64,000 nucleotides of DNA from Neodontobutis hainanensis (taxonomy: Eukaryota; Chordata; Actinopteri; Gobiiformes; Odontobutidae): assembly GCA_024349245.1 (NCBI GenBank), contig JALDNG010000022.1:4456001-4520000 (forward strand), written 5' to 3'. The notes beneath the pieces were generated by a model. The model was not told the origin of the DNA, did no database searches, and saw only the letters and a list, made by a program, of their open reading frames with translations. Every line of letters begins with the position of its first letter. Positions within the stretch are counted from its first letter, which is position 1. The position numbers and the translations under genes are program-made. Below, one piece after another: positions 26,130 through 38,239 of the stretch.

Positions 26130-26470
26130 TGTCTTCCTCGGCTCCGGGTCCCATTCACTTGGATCCACTGACCTCTCGTCTCTCAGTCTTAGATCCTGTT
26201 TCCCTCGATGAGCTGACAAAGGTGGTTTCTACTACGTGTCTCCTGGATACCCTGCCAGCAAAGAACTGTGGCCCTATGTGGGGCAAATTATGTTAAACAT
26301 TATAAACTTGTCCCTGTCTACTGGCACCGTTCCTTCCCTTTTCAAACAGGCTGTGGTCAAAACCCTGCTCAAAAAACCTACTCTGGATCCTGGATGCCTA
26401 AATAATTTCCGTCCTGTCTCCAATTTACCTTTTCTATCTCTCGAGCAAGTGCTACGGCTGCATCACAGCT
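26130..26470 (+). mobile_element. LINE RT fragment, L2/Rex1-like
   Basis: Plus-strand translation gives a recognisable N-terminal RT region: a DELTKVV-like and TCLLDTLPAK segment in one frame (about 26200-26255), then from about 26256 in another frame ELWPYVGQ, NIINLSLSTGTVPS, FKQAVVKTLLKKPTLDPGCL and NFRPVSNLPFLS. These are the conserved blocks before the RT palm in L2/Rex1-type LINEs. At least one frameshift (around 26255) and a loss after NLPFLS (about 26430) show it is dead and truncated on both sides. No YxDD core, endonuclease or 3' tail is present here. Confidence 0.85.
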
Positions 26471-26556
26471 TGTTTCATGGAACGTCACTAAAGCCAAGAA
26501 GACGTTTACTGACGCTGACTTTATTAAAAAGTGCGCAATACACTTTAGACACATAC

Positions 26557-27516
26557 AGGCTCTGTCTGTGTGTGTCTACAGTAGGTCTAGGCTCTGTCTG
26601 TGTGTGTCTACAGTAGGTCTAGGCTCTGTCTGTGTGTGTCTACAGTAGGTCTAGGCTCTGTCTGTGTGTGTCTACAGTAGGTCCAGGCTCTGTCTGTGTG
26701 TGTCTACAGTAGGTCTAGGCTCTGTCTGTGTGTGTCTACAGTAGGTCTAGGCTCTGTCTAAGTGTGTGTCTACAGTAGGTCCAGGCTCTGTCTGTGTGTG
26801 TCTACAGTAGGTCTAGGCTCTGTCTGTGTGTGTCTACAGTAGGTCTAGGCTCTGTCTGTGTGTTCCTACAGTAGGTCTAGGCTCTGTCTGTGTGTGTCTA
26901 CAGTAGGTCTAGACTCTGTCTAAGTGTGTTGTTACAGTAGGTCTAGACTCTGTCTGTGTGTGCCTACAGTAGGTCTAGGCTCTGTGTGTTCCTACAGTAG
27001 GGGTAGACTCTGTCTAAGTGTGTTGCTACAGTAGGTCTAGGCTCTGTCTGTGTGTGTCTACAGGAGGTCTAGTCTCTGTCTGTGTGTGTCTACAGTAGGT
27101 CTAGGCTCTGTCTGTGTGTGTCTACAGTAGGTCTAGACTCTGTCTAAGTGTGTTGTTACAGTAGGTCTAGACTCTGTCTGTGTGTGTCTACAGTAGGTCT
27201 AGGCTCTGTCTGTGTGTGTCTACAGTAGGTCTAGGCTCTGTCTGTGTGTGTCTACAGTAGGTCTAGACTCTGTCTAAGTGTGTTGTTACAGTAGGTCTAG
27301 GCTCTGTCTGTGTGTGTCTACAGTAGGTCTAGGCTCTGTCTGTGTGTGTCTACAGTAGGTCTAGACTCTGTCTAAGTGTGTTGTTACAGTAGGTCTAGGC
27401 TCTGTCTGTGTGTGCCTACAGTAGGTCTAGGCTCTGTGTGTTCCTACAGTAGGGGTAGACTCTGTCTAAGTGTGTTGCTACAGTAGGTCTAGGCTCTGTC
27501 TGTGTGTGTCTACAGT
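26557..27516 (+). repeat. 32-bp minisatellite array, about 30 units
   Basis: The typical unit is 32 bp: AGGCTCTGTCTGTGTGTG joined to TCTACAGTAGGTCT. Variants carry ACTCTGTCTAAGTGTGTTGTTACAG (slightly longer) or a shortened CTCTGTGTGTTCCTACAG. Variant units recur in the same order: a block including CTCTGTGTGTTCC and TAGGGGTAGAC appears at about 26981 and again at about 27433 (shift 452 bp), showing segmental duplication inside the array. It begins about 85 bp after the LINE fragment. Confidence 0.95.
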
Positions 27517-29713
27517 TCTGTCTGTTTGTCAGACACCAGACACAGAGTCGCTGCTGTAAGCTGTCACAATGGCGTGTCACATTCTGATGCCACTTCCCTG
27601 TTGTGATCGTATTGTCTGAATGACAGCTCATTCTCTCTGACATCAGCAGGACACACACACATTGTGGGGCTTTCCTAGAGTTTGCCCTGAGGTTGAGTAC
27701 TGCACAGCCTTGAGCAGTCTGCTCATGAATAAAGCCCACAAGAACTGCAGCATTTAGAATTTGTGAGAACTTATCTTTACGTCAAACAGATAGAAGTGGA
27801 ATGAACACTCTATTGGCCTTACTCTTCTACCTCACATATAAGAGCAAAAATAATATTCTGAACTTGAAAAGGCCAAATGCTGCAAATCTAGTCAAATCTA
27901 ATCAAATGTGACTTTATTACATAATCTGTTCTTATCGAAAAGCGCCTTGTTTTTCCCAGTGGCCCTAACTAGAAATGTGAATATAGATAATATCCCTTTG
28001 CTAGTGTCCAAATTACCATTTTTCTGGATATTTCTAGGACATCAGGGCAGATTGACTGACCGAGGTGGTGGTGTGCCTCGGTTCATCAACACACAGGCTA
28101 TGATGACAATCCAACTGCAATCACTGAAACAGCCCAGACATAATTACCTGCCAAAGCACAGCTCATTGTATGTTTCCAGCTGTATATACACAGAATATTC
28201 ATATCAAAATACAAGTAGCAACATTTGGCCTCTGGACTGGCTGAATGGCAGTAATTGTGAGCTGGGGCTGATGACTGACAGGTCTGAGAGGCATAAACGT
28301 GTGCAGAAGAAAAGGTCGTTTATCTCGTTATGACAAGCAGGTAGCGACGGTTAGGATGCAGCCGTTCTGATTGGACCATTGAGTTCTTGATTCCTCTATT
28401 GTTTCTGAGCTGGGACACACTGAGGGACTTTGACAGCTTCATGCGGCGCACCACTTACGATAATGTGTGTGTGCTCACAGTGGACCGTGTGAGTCTGTTG
28501 TTTCAGAAGGCTCATTGCCGCTTGACGCCCACTCCTCCGACTAAATGCGTTAGCTTTTCAAATGTCAGATGATGGTGGGAGACGAAGGCGGCCTTCGACA
28601 AAACCGTTTGTTTTCTGGGAAAACAGGATGAAGAAGAAAGGAGAAAAAAAAGGAGAGCGCAAAGGAAGATGATGACTGCATTCCATTATTAACCTGGCTC
28701 ATTCTACCAAGCAGAAAATCAGAAGGCACGCTTTCTTCACCGATTGATCCCTCCGTTCTGGGAAGGTGGCCAGCACAATACACATTTTCTCCCTACCCAT
28801 TAGTTTCCTTCTGTTTTCTCACATAACTGCTTTTCATTTGCTGACAATTTCCAAGTGAAATCCTTTCGTAGATAAGCAAATTGTCATAAAAAGTTATATT
28901 ACAGCGCGTGTGAGATGGGATCCAGAGCTCGGTTCATGGCATGTGATAAAGTCGATCTATGGCTGAGAGTTGGAGAAGTTGAAGGGTGAGGCTGTGTGTC
29001 ATCTCCATCCTGGAGCTCACCAAGAGCCAAAGGCAGCAGCTGATTATACACGCTTTAAGGTCACAGCTATAAAAACCAAAGAAGCACTGATGAAATATGA
29101 TTTAAGTCAAGCACATTTACTACTCTACTTGCTGTAACTTACTAGGGCCACTGGCATTTAACTGAAATGGCTGAGTATAAGGATCTCACCAATAGTACAT
29201 CTCGAGACACTTATTATAGAGAAGATTAAAAAGAAGCCATTAGTTAGCAACAATAAATTCAAACAATGCACTGTTGGCCACATAATGAGACAATAAAGCT
29301 CAGACAACATGAAAGAAAACAAACAAACTTTGTAGCTGCAGCTTTCTATTAAAGCACTTTGTATTTAGGATCTGAACACTACTTTAAGAGTTTATAGAGT
29401 CAATGGATCATCATTTACTAACAGAGAAAAGCCTTGAGAACTGCAAGTAATAAACAACACCTAATTCAAGTGACAATTTTACAGCTGCGATATTTGCAGT
29501 GCATCTTGGGTTGTACTTTTGAAGTGCATTAGCCTAAATCAGCCGTAGGTAAAGTGTGAGAAAGCTGCTGCTAGTGTGAACTACGGTGACCATTCAAACT
29601 TAGGGAAACTTGTATTTGTGTTGCCTCTGCATCTGAATCAACTCAAGCTCTGTCAATACTAATATGCTTTTATTGTAACATCAACACTTGTCGAAGAAAC
29701 TTTTTTTTTTTCC
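27517..29713. other. Unique non-coding stretch
   Basis: No gene supported. The longest frame (27908-28333, plus) has no recognisable domain. A purine-rich patch lies at 28627-28668. A poly(T) run is at about 29700-29711. Confidence 0.5.
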
Positions 29714-30545
29714 TTAAAGGAGACATTTAATCCCCCTTTTTCCAATAATACACACTTTCTTGTGTCCTCAATGAAGTGTATTTACATGTTTTAATCAAAA
29801 TGTCTCATGTTAAAGTTAAACAGGACACTGGGAAGCTAACTCTGAAGAACTCCTCAGAAAAGCTCGGTTTTGGGCGCTGGCCCTTTTACTGAACAGAAAT
29901 CAGCTGATGCCCTGCCCCCATTTACACTCTCGCTTGTCAAATGATGTAATCTTTACTGGCTTTTACAAAACTACAATTTGATTTTGGGGGATTTTAAACA
30001 TTCTTGTTAAAATGGGAAGTGCCTCATCGATTCAACTGTGGATTACACATTTGAGCATGAAGAGTCATGAAGAGGTAGAGACTCGGGGGGCCAGGGTGAG
30101 AACAATGGTAAGTTATCTTTGGCCAACTAACTGTGTAAACAAAAAACACGCTTTTATGCATTTAAATGTGTATTAACAGACCGGGTTTCCTCCCACAGAA
30201 GAGAGCAATACATAACTCTGTGTACGTAGGGGCCAGTGTATTTTTGTCTTGATATTGTGACATGTAGCTTCTAGTAGCCTCAGTTGCTCCACACAGAGCG
30301 CAAAAGCAAACTGTGGCTGCTCCCCGCTGTATTTTTCGAGTCTTTATGGGAAACCTGCTGGGACAATTAGATGTCCTTTTACCCAGGGCTGGGGCACTCA
30401 GAACAGGGCAGGAGGACAGCTGTCTCCAGAGCTGAGAGGAGGTTATTTTAACTAATTTACTGCATGTTTTCTAAGAGACCCCAAAAACAAAATTATAGGC
30501 ACTCAGAAAAATTTTTTTTTTTTTTGCAGTGAATGTTCTCTTTAA
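29714..30545. mobile_element. Possible TTAA-flanked non-autonomous DNA element (Kolobok-like)
   Basis: The left end TTAAAGGAGACATTTA (29714-29729) and the reverse complement of the right end (about 30530-30545, TTAAAGAGAACATTCA) agree at 12 of 16 bases, and both begin with TTAA. TTAAAGGNGAC-type ends with internal poly(T)/TGCAGTG near the right end are seen in Kolobok-like fish MITEs. No transposase is present. The family assignment is inference. Confidence 0.4.
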
Positions 30546-32361
30546 CAACAGTTAAGTTATAAGAGCAGTTAAAGGGATATTTCAAAAAAAGAGTGTCTCT
30601 TGACATATACTAGACACCTTCAAACTGAAAGTGTGCTAACTATTTACTCTAGGAAATAAATGATCTAGGCAAAATATTTCATTGGACTATATTTACAAAA
30701 TACTATCTTCAAAGCTAGTGAAGAGTGAACAAAGTGTAAACACTATGTGGAGCCAATTTAAAATTTCTGGACAAAAAATCATATTGGTGTGGATGTATTC
30801 CTTGAAGTCTTCACCAAATCCAATTTGAGTACAGACCTAGAAACTACAAGATTTGCCACTGTATTTGGGAGTGAAAACAACAAATAAATTATTAAAAGTA
30901 AACACTGAGCTTATTGTTTGTTGCACTATTTTTGTGCATTGTGATAGTGCTGCTGCGGCATGAACACACTGATTATGTAGTGCAGTGTGAGCCTTTAATG
31001 CGCCGACAGTCAAGTCTGTTGAGAAGTATGTGAAGTATTCATGAGACACAGCTCGGCAGGAGGGCCATCCCTCAGTGTCAGACATTCATCACCTCCACAC
31101 ACACCAACGGACTCTGGTATTCCTCCAGCTTCATAATGTGGAGTGACACAGTCTGGAGTACAAAGACTGGAAACTTGGAGTGCCCAGAAACCCAAGAGAG
31201 AAGTCGACACAACACAAATCAGCGCCCAAGTGTGTGTAAATACTGCTGTCCCAAGCGGTCAGCGCCACAGAGACAGCATTGTCAATGTGAGCGTGGCCTG
31301 TAATACGGAGGTGTTGACAGGTAGCGCTCCTGCAGGACTAGTGCAACTAGTGCGACCACAACACACTTACAGAGGACGTGACGTGACAGCCTGAGAATTT
31401 CAACGACAATGTGGGATCCTCAGAGCATCAATAATGCAGCGCCTCTGACAACTGCAGGAATCAAACTTGCTCTGACTTCCACTCCATCATCCTTCCGTCT
31501 CCCTCTTCCTCACGTCACCATCTCTCATCTCTCCATCCATCTCCGCTCACTTGGTTAGCTTCTCCTGTGCTGCAGCATGAAGACAGTGTGGGAGTTAGAA
31601 GTGCAGCAGTTGGTCAGACATCTTGGAGTGCATCGAGAGTGACAGAACACCACGTCAGGCCATGTGGGATCAAAACACATCTAAACAGCCGAAATGGATA
31701 TGAATGCTGATACAGTAGGTTACAAGAGAGCGTGTCTATCTGCCGCCACAATAATGCAGATTTGTCTGAGCTGTTAGCCGCAGGCACACTGCTCAGTCAT
31801 TTAGCTCACTTGTCAGACACAGCATTGAACAAACACAAGGAGTAGAATGTCTGTCATAACCAAAGAGCAGCATCTCGCGGTGGCACAGCAGCCGTCTGTA
31901 GCCATGACAGATGAGAGCTGCTGGAGACACTGCAGTGTGTAGACACAGACACCGAGAACACAGCCAGGGGCCCGCTGTGTTTGCATGTCACTGCTACGCC
32001 TGTCACCAACTGCCATCCCATTGTATTGTCACATAAATCTGAATTGTCCTCCTTGTCCCTTCCTTGTGGATGTCATAGAAAGATGAAGAAGAATAAATCC
32101 AGTTTATTACTTTTTGGTTTTGTTGGAAGTGTTTTATTTAAAGCATCATGCTATATTCTGACATTTCTAAACAACCAAAGAGAAATGGAATAAAAAAAAA
32201 ACATATTCAATAAATACAGGTTTTGACCATGATGTGCTCTTATTTTATAAAAAATGTTGTAAAAATCACACAAGAACCTCAAAAGGTCTTTTGAACATAT
32301 CCTAGAAGATGTTATGTGGTCTGTAAGTGAGAGAGCACTACAAAATAGGACACCTTAAAAG
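30546..32361. other. Unique non-coding stretch
   Basis: No gene supported. The stretch 31000-31400 is even in composition, with overlapping frames on both strands but no domain. Nothing else stands out. Confidence 0.5.
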
Positions 32362-32394
32362 AACTGGTTGTTTTCTCAAAGAAAACAACCAGTT
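32362..32394. repeat. Perfect 15-bp hairpin
   Basis: AACTGGTTGTTTTCT (32362-32376) and 32380-32394 are exact reverse complements separated by a 3-base CAA loop. The stem is AT-rich and shorter than a usual microRNA precursor. A third partial copy of the AACAACC word follows at about 32400-32410. Confidence 0.9.
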
Positions 32395-33732
32395 TTCAAC
32401 CAAACAACCAAAGATTACAGATTACAAAGTAAAGAAATCCTATTGTTTCACATGGTTTTCTGCATTATAGTCTTTTTGTTGTACTTGTAATACAAAACTA
32501 CAAAAGCGCCATCTTTTCCTGTGTCTCACAAATCAAACCATTCCATGTCCACTCAGTGTTTCCTGTTTCTGTCTTTAGTGCTATCTAATGGCCAAACATG
32601 GGCAGCCAACTGGTCACAAATGCTAATGGTGCATGGATAACACAAGAGTCTCCTTTTGTCTGTGAACAGTTGAGTCTAACAGCTAAACCTGCAGTCCTAA
32701 TGGCTCTGACAAGCGTGCATCAACTCATCCATATAAATGCTGACAGCCCCTATTGCTCTGCGGAGAGATATTACTTAGGTAGATTGCATTGCTTGCACTT
32801 GCAGCAGAGAAAAGCATATTATTCACAAATGTCATTTAGGTGGGAAACTTTGCCTGGCTGCTCTCCACAAGCTGTGTGCAAATATGAATGCTCCAGTGCC
32901 TCACACAAGTCACTATAGGGCTATTTAAAGCCATACTATACATTTAAAGTGGAACGAATTTTATTTAGGGCCTCAATTTTAGCGAGCGACAGCACCCGGC
33001 TTGGTCATATTACAAATGAAAAAAGCCATGGCTAAGTTTGAGAGGAATTTCTTTCCCGCTGTGATGGCAGTGGAGTGTGTCATGGGGGTTGTGTGAGGCA
33101 TTTGGAGCGGGAGGATGGGAGGTTTTATGAATTCCCTTACATTCAGAATACACACGCGCGCGCTTGCCTTTGAAGGGAGGCGTCATGCGTGATGCCACAA
33201 TCTCCTCATGAAACGGGAAACCACAAAAGAGGATTGGAATGGAAAGAGACACCCTGTTTCCCCCCCTTCCCTGTCTCTTCCTTACTCTCCTCAGTGCTGG
33301 CAGGACCGGCCCGACACAAGATATGTTTGCCGTCACTGCACTATTATATGTGCCTTTGCCATTGCTTATACCGCGGCTGAACTCAGTCACTCTGTCTCTG
33401 TGTTTTCAGAGAGATTCCATTAGTGAGTGAATCGTCAGGCCTCGTGACTTTGACACGTCTCCCGGCTTTGCACTTTTCAAACACTATGACAATGTTTTCC
33501 TCGAGCCCCATTAGTGGCTCCCCACACACCACTAACAGCCATGCGGCGCACAGGGAGAGGAGAGGAGGAGGAGGGATGGAGGAGGATTAGGGAAAGAGGA
33601 CAGTGGGTGCAAGAGAGGGGAGTGTTTTGGGTGAGACTGGAGTGAGCTGGCCAAGAGAGAGACTTGAGCGTGAATTAAATGTTAGAAAGACAAGCACAGG
33701 GCATTACTGGAAGGAGAAGAGGAGGTTGGACT
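32395..33732. other. Unique non-coding stretch
   Basis: No gene supported. A CG-alternating run (ACACGCGCGCGC) is at about 33151-33162. A C-rich run is at 33259-33267. Purine-rich DNA lies at 33548-33660. Confidence 0.5.
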
Positions 33733-33762
33733 GGGAATACTGGGGGTGAAGGGGGGCTGGGG
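33733..33762 (+). other. G-quadruplex candidate
   Basis: Four G-runs (33733, 33742, 33751 and 33759; lengths 3, 5, 6 and 4) are separated by loops of 6, 4 and 2 bases, meeting the canonical G3+N1-7 pattern on the plus strand. Confidence 0.7.
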
Positions 33763-33783
33763 ACTCAGGCCTTACCAACATGG

Positions 33784-33866
33784 TTGTTTAGCAAACACTA
33801 TTTGCATAGAACCGAGGATGGAGTTCTGTGTCACACTTATTTGCATGCATTTGCATAAAATTAATC
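33784..33866. promoter_or_regulatory. POU octamer cluster, candidate enhancer
   Basis: Three exact ATTTGCAT octamers (reverse complement ATGCAAAT) occur at 33800-33807, 33839-33846 and 33849-33856, the last two separated by two bases. The palindrome-like TGTTTAGCAAACA (about 33786-33798), resembling paired forkhead half-sites, lies just upstream, and AATTAATCCCC just downstream contains a TAATCC homeodomain core. Clustering of identical sites is what I see; enhancer function is inference. Confidence 0.45.
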
Positions 33867-34724
33867 CCCTTCCCAATCTCTGTGGCGACTGTTTCTGATG
33901 CAGAAAATAAGTCAACAGAATAAACTGACGCTTCCAAACAAAGCAAACATATTGACACAGACACACAGTGGAGGAGAGCAGAGCCAGAGCAGTTCATGGG
34001 AAAGCCATCTGCAGGCATCAGAGGTTATCTCTACACTGTTTAATAAAGCAGACGTTCTCCTCTTGGACATCAACAATAGTGCTTTTATTTATTAGTCTGC
34101 TTCTATGTGCACACACAGGAATAAAGCCCCGAGCAAGTTGTCAAAACAGACCTAATGTTTTCCCCACTCTCAATTCTATACACATTTTGATTCTGACCTC
34201 TTCTCTCCAGCAGCAAACCAACAATGTTTTTAACTTTTTATCATTGACTTCTCTGACCCCGAGATGCAGCAGAAGTACTATAATCATCAGTGTGTTGTTG
34301 TGAACATGGAGTATCAAGAATCAAATTCAGTTCTCAAAGGCCCTTTTTTGGAGCTGGCTTTAATCTTCTAAATACTATAGATGATAGCTCAGATAAACAA
34401 CATTTTAAATAATTAAGCCAATCAAAAATATGTTATTATATTGAACATGGACTCCAGTACTGTATGGCCAGACACTTGGGTCAGCTAAGTTTACATGGGT
34501 GACTTCACACTTTATTTCTCCATTATTCTTCTTCCAACTCCCAAACAGAAAAGCTTTCAGAATGTGCAGCCAGGTGATCCATGAAGAGCACCTGTTATTA
34601 ATTTAGAGGTCAAAACGCAACATCACAAACCAAACTAACCCCCAACAACTAATTCCTGCCAACACATTCCATGAGACTTGTTATAATAATAAAAAAGAAG
34701 AAATATCAGCACTAATCGTTTTAT
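33867..34724. other. Unique non-coding stretch
   Basis: No gene supported. Overlapping short frames on both strands lack any recognisable domain. Nothing else is seen. Confidence 0.5.
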
Positions 34725-35026
34725 CCTTTGATCAATTATAACTAGCGAGCATGAAATAATGCAGACCTCGCTCTGAGGCAGGCTGGGCATTGATCAGACA
34801 CATTTGAATGCTTTTGTATTTGTGATTGCGTGTGAGCGTGTGTAAGATCAACACAAAGGCAGAAAGGGGCTGGAGGTGTGCTCATGATTGACTTTAGGAG
34901 TGTGGGAGCCCATCTGGGTGTGTGGCCATTGATCAAAGGCAAGGCCACAGTTTGCCGCTCAGGAGAGGAGCCAATTGATCAGAAACGGCTGCAATTGGAA
35001 TCTAAATCAGATCCGCAGCATTGATC
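34725..35026. promoter_or_regulatory. ATTGATC motif cluster, candidate regulatory element
   Basis: Five ATTGATC words occur in 302 bp: on the minus strand at 34730-34736, and on the plus strand at 34789, 34928, 34974 and 35020. The copies at 34725-34736 and 34928-34939 are perfect 12-base inverted copies, ATTGATCAAAGG, which contains a good TCF/LEF core (ATCAAAG). The role is inferred from motif density only. Confidence 0.4.
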
Positions 35027-36204
35027 CCATCTAAGTTCTCAGCTTTGGGCTTTCTGAGTTTGCAGGTTTTCTCAAGGCTGGCCTCTCTCTCCACACCTCC
35101 ACCTTCAGCACACTGCTTTTCTGCACCAATAATTACCATTTGTAAGCGTGATTGACTAAGCAGCCTACTTTTTGTAATAAGCTGCCTGCAATTTTGCCTT
35201 TCCCTGCACCACCTACTCAATGAAATGCAGTAATTAGCCAAAGTAGCAGAGAGTGATTGTGACTGCCAAATGGTTTTAAGGCTCAAACAATGGAGCAAAT
35301 CAAGGTGGCGGTAAGTACAGTGAGCAGAGTTACTGGCGCCTAGTCCGCAGGCGTTCACACAATCACAAACACATTCCCCTACAAACAACCTCTGCTGGCG
35401 AGATAAGGGCTAAATTATGGGATCTGTGAGTCGCCTGGTGAGAGCGGCGTCATGAAGACGGACTGCAGCGAGGAGCAAATGGCCTTTACGCTGTGAGTGT
35501 TTATTACTGACTACTTGGGACTCTTTAAACGGCCGTTCATGCATATCCGCGGGCGTCACAAAGAACCAGGAGGAATAGTTTAACATTTTTGACGCACATT
35601 TCAAATGCATTATTCTGTCATTCCCATTACTATCATATAGGCAGATGGAGCTGAGAGATACACATTTAGACACAATAACAGCGTCCTTCACAGTGTTTAT
35701 CCCTTCACACATAGCTGCATATGACACTAAGCCACATCATAAACCTACCGATTGAGAATTGATTTACAGCCTTTTGCTGAACCTACACATGACCACAGCC
35801 TTTGTAATTGCACTTCTATTTACATGACTACATATATAATTAAGAATCCATGCCCTTAATCTAAATATGCATATCCATTAGTTTGGTTTAGTGTATGATA
35901 GCATGATGGCCCACTCATGAGAGGTGGAGTGCTCTAATGGCCCTCATGGTGGGAAATGTAACCAGGGTCGAAGTCATGACAGCACTTAAAGATGTGTAAA
36001 TTAAGGATGAACCAGATTAGACCTTAATAGAATATGGATATGCGTTTCAGAGATATGTATTTAATGATGCAGATGTTGATGTGTGTGGATCTGTTTGTGT
36101 GCATCAGCTTCTCCTCAGCCTCAGCAGGAGAGCTGCTTGAGCCTTAATGAGGCTGTTAATTAGTGTGCTTTAGAATGTGCGTCTAACAAGTGTGTCTTTT
36201 CCAG
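35027..36204. other. Unique non-coding stretch
   Basis: No gene supported. 35420-35560 is the most CpG-bearing part (GCGGCGTC, CGGCCG, CCGCGGGCGTC) and includes an ATGCATAT octamer-like word near 35539. It could be a conserved non-coding element. Plain AT-rich DNA follows. Confidence 0.45.
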
Positions 36205-36331
36205 CCGAGGACCACGTGCAGAAACAAGTACAAAGAGGACAGAGGAGATGGATGAGAGGCTGCAGCACATCTGCGAGACATGGATCATCTCTGAGAGGAG
36301 ACTGGGAGTAGATGCTGTAAATATAAGGCCT
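36205..36331 (+). other. Weak internal-exon candidate
   Basis: A 127-nt block is bounded by a pyrimidine tract plus CAG acceptor (about 36191-36204) and a strong GTGAGT donor (36332-36337). One of three frames is open throughout, giving a charged peptide containing EEMDERLQHICETW; the other two have stops. I do not recognise the peptide. Open frames of this size arise by chance often, and neighbouring coding signal is absent, so this may equally be a non-coding exon or nothing. Confidence 0.2.
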
Positions 36332-36337
36332 GTGAGT

Positions 36338-38239
36338 ATGTATGTGCTGTGTTGACTGTGTTGAATAATGCTGACCAGCAGGAAACATGGCGCTGGAGGC
36401 AGTTTTTAGAGAGAACTGAGCTAAGACTGGAAGTGGAGACAGATGTGTCATGTTTGCTCTGTTTAACATACGCAAAATATATCATTGTTTATGAAACTCC
36501 AGTGTAGCCAATGTCAAAAATGTACCCACAGCTGAATTTAAATCAATGATGAGGCAAGAGTAAGATGGCTAAAATATCCCAGAAACAAAATTCTTCATTT
36601 TCTGTTTACTCCTGTACATTATAGGAGATTTTCTCAGGATAGAATAATATAAAAAAAAAACAATAGAAACCTTCTTCTTCATTTCTCTTTAAATTTGCTT
36701 TATACTTAAAACAATGGGTCTCAGAGGGCCATTCCATCCTTAAAGAACTCAGAACTGATGAAAATGTCATCAGTGCCAGTGGTATGAGTTATTAGTTTAA
36801 AAACCGCCACATAATGCAGGGCTTTTCCATCGACTGTGCTGTAGACTGTGTCAAATCAATCACATCTGATTTCCACATATCGACAGGCAGCCTCAGATCA
36901 TCTTCAGTTTCATTCCTCACAGACACAGTGGACCTAAAGTATTCACAAAGCCCCAACACCAAACGTGCCCCAATATTTATTTTATGCATGTGTATTTGAG
37001 ATTCCCTTGTGAGAGAACATGAGACAAATATCAAACACTGGAATCATGTTGAGCTCGGATTGGTGCTTTTGGAATGGTTTGTGATTCTGCAAAGTAGAAG
37101 AAATGCCTAAGAAGAGAAATAAAAAATAAAAAAACATCTTCAAATACAAACTTCTCATCTCTGCCACATTTTTACTTGCCCACAAACTGTCAGCTGAAAT
37201 ACAAAACGCAAGTGACTTTTACCATTTCAGATGCAATCATGTGTCCCAAAAAGTACATTTATAACCTCTGTGCCTGTGAGTAAAAAAGCAGAGGCAGTAA
37301 ATTCTAGCTGTGAATGCTTGTGTGAATTCATCACCAAGGACAGCTCCCAAGAAAGAAAAATAAAAAGGAGGGGGGTGGGGGGGACATTTCCACTTTGGGA
37401 GGATTTGTACAGGCCTGTCAGGCTCATGGAGAAAGTCGGGAGTGTGGACAATATAGAACTTTGTGAAATGAATTACATTTTCCAGCATGACTAGTTCAGA
37501 CTTAATGCCTGTAAATGCAGCACACGGGTCTTTTCTAGTCCTGAAATAAGACGGCTGTAGTGTTAAAGCCACTGCACAGAAATCACCCTGCTGTTGTTGT
37601 CGCTACCATAAAATCATTCTGCCTCTTAAAGCATAATTTATGAAGAAAGAAATATCAAGAAAGGCCATGTAATAGCTCTCCTGGCTCAGTTCCCATCAGT
37701 CACACACAGCACAGACTAAACAGAATCAGAGAAGCTTTATAGCAATGTTATAATGGGTTCTGGAAGAATGACAATGAGACAGAATGAGCATAAATACAGT
37801 GAAGATACTGACCTGGTGCAGCTGTTTACAGAGAAGCAGGGGAGTGACAAGGAGAGTCAAATATTAGTCCCATCTACAGTAAATGTAAGTAATAAAGCTT
37901 AACATTTCAAACAAGAGAAGGTTTTCTATTCACTGACAATTTCTTGAATGACAAATAAATTATGCATTTTTTATGTGTTTGCCTTTACCATAATCTGATC
38001 ATGTTCATCTTGTGTCCACTTGTGCTAAGGTCATGAGGATGCAAACTGAAAGCCCTTTTGTCATGGCCACACTAGTTTAGTATGAGAAACTGGCTTTAAT
38101 CAAGGCCAATTTCATGCAGCACACAGGCTCTAAACACATGCCACAATTACAATACAAGCCAATACAATCTGTGACTAATCAGTTGTAATTATTGTTATAT
38201 ATAATTTATTTATTATTTATTCACATCCATACTGTACAA
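36338..38239. other. Unique non-coding stretch
   Basis: No gene supported. A G-rich run lies at about 37368-37383. A weak reverse LINE-tail resemblance (CAGAATCAGAGAAGCTTTAT) is at about 37721-37740. Confidence 0.45.

Noticed and set aside
26557..27516. CRISPR-like array
   Set aside because: Units are contiguous with no unique spacers, and the setting is vertebrate. It is a minisatellite.
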